Positions 5,472 to 5,978 of a stretch of 5,978 bases of DNA are shown here, piece after piece. Positions within the stretch are counted from its first letter, which is position 1. Each line of letters begins with the position of its first letter. Source of the DNA: a bacterium (lineage in GTDB: Bacteria; Patescibacteriota; Saccharimonadia; Saccharimonadales; UBA4665). The stretch spans positions 1-5,978 of the forward strand of contig JAKPIL010000137.1 of the NCBI GenBank assembly GCA_029549845.1, in the 5' to 3' direction. The notes beneath the pieces are model-generated. The model was not told where the DNA came from and searched no databases. It saw nothing but the letters and a program-made list of their open reading frames with translations. A program made the position numbers and the translations under genes.

Positions 5472-5978
5472 CTACTGTGCTTTTGTGGTTGTTGTGTTTG
5501 TAGGAGTGGTGCTCCCCTGAGTATTTGTGTTGTTGGTTGACTGGGTTTCGGTGCTGGTTGTAGTACAATCTGGGCCTTTTGGATTTGCCTTCTTGAACTC
5601 TTCAATGCTCTTGGCAACCTTGCCATCTTTGTCAAGGTTCTCCCAGAACGTGACTTGGTCACGGTTTATGAGCATTTGATCGTCAGGGTTATGGATTTGC
5701 TGACAGCCAAGCTTCACGAGTGTGTAGTCACCACTGGTTTGTTGCTGGCCGCTGCTGGATGTCGTGGTGTTTTGCGTGAGGTAATATACGCCAACCAAGT
5801 TAACATACTTCGAGTTCAGGCTCGCGACCTGGCCAAAGTACACCTGGCCGTTGTTAAGGAATACTGCTTGGTACTGACCAGTTTTTACATACTGTTCTTC
5901 GCCATTCTTTGTATCGACGCGGGCGATAGAGAAAGCTGTGAGCACGGTTACTCCGAACAATATTACAACACTGAGCCA
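5472..5978 (-). CDS. Membrane-anchored protein with Ser/Thr/Asn-rich tail, N-terminus cut by window edge, unknown function
   Basis: The minus-strand frame is open to the right edge and gives 168 residues before TAG. The first visible residues (about 1-16, WLSVVILFG onward) are the hydrophobic part of a single N-terminal helix, so the true start is probably only a little beyond the window. A TTG at 5960 is inside this helix and is unlikely to be the start. After the helix, GQYQAVFLNNGQVYFGQV (34-51) and NLVGVYYL look like beta strands of a small domain. TLVKLG to about residue 136 follows, with cysteines at 92 and 138. The last 30 residues are almost only Thr, Ser, Asn, Gln, Gly and Pro, a flexible tail typical of exported or wall-associated segments. 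Topology is probably N-in, domain outside. From memory, 'NGQVYFG' proteins with one helix are common in CPR bacteria, but no function is known to me. Transcription ends at the terminator 17 nt downstream. Confidence 0.85.
   Translation of the reverse strand, partial: WLSVVILFGVTVLTAFSIARVDTKNGEEQYVKTGQYQAVFLNNGQVYFGQVASLNSKYVNLVGVYYLTQNTTTSSSGQQQTSGDYTLVKLGCQQIHNPDDQMLINRDQVTFWENLDKDGKVAKSIEEFKKANPKGPDCTTTSTETQSTNNTNTQGSTTPTNTTTTKAQ

Overview
The window looks like a chromosomal segment of a small-genome bacterium of the Patescibacteria/CPR type. Candidatus Saccharibacteria (TM7) is my best guess. That guess is an inference from gene style: housekeeping enzymes interleaved with lineage-type membrane proteins of no known function, tight overlaps, and promoters placed directly against start codons. 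No marker gene here proves the taxonomy. TGA acts as a stop for at least two genes, so the UGA=Gly code of some CPR lineages does not apply. I see no mobile element, tRNA, rRNA, CRISPR array or foreign-looking block.

Layout. (1) 2-779, plus strand: the C-terminal half of a TsaC/YrdC-type threonylcarbamoyl-AMP synthase, overlapping by 14 nt a Nudix hydrolase that has its own Shine-Dalgarno sequence. (2) 805-2535, plus strand: a 576-residue low-complexity, coiled-coil, tail-anchored protein behind its own promoter. (3) 4558-2532, minus strand: a two-gene operon of a MurC-family Mur ligase and an endonuclease/exonuclease/phosphatase-fold enzyme, joined by a 4-nt GTGA overlap. The second gene converges on gene (2), and the two TAG stops share one CTAG. 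(4) 4559-4617: a compact divergent promoter region. (5) 4618-5217, plus strand: a two-helix membrane protein with a large, probably extracytoplasmic loop. (6) 5218-5471: a gene-free stretch with several strong inverted repeats inside a closing stem, then a textbook bidirectional terminator. This is a candidate structured RNA. (7) 5978-5472, minus strand: a membrane-anchored protein with a Ser/Thr/Asn-rich tail, cut by the window edge.

Genes with their own promoters (805, 4558, 4618) have a -10 box only 7 to 10 nt before the ATG and no ribosome binding site, so their mRNAs should be leaderless or nearly so. Genes inside operons (324, 3269) have Shine-Dalgarno-like sequences and overlap the gene before them. 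The known functions are tRNA t6A modification, nucleotide-derivative hydrolysis, peptidoglycan precursor synthesis and phosphoester cleavage. The three membrane proteins have no assigned role.
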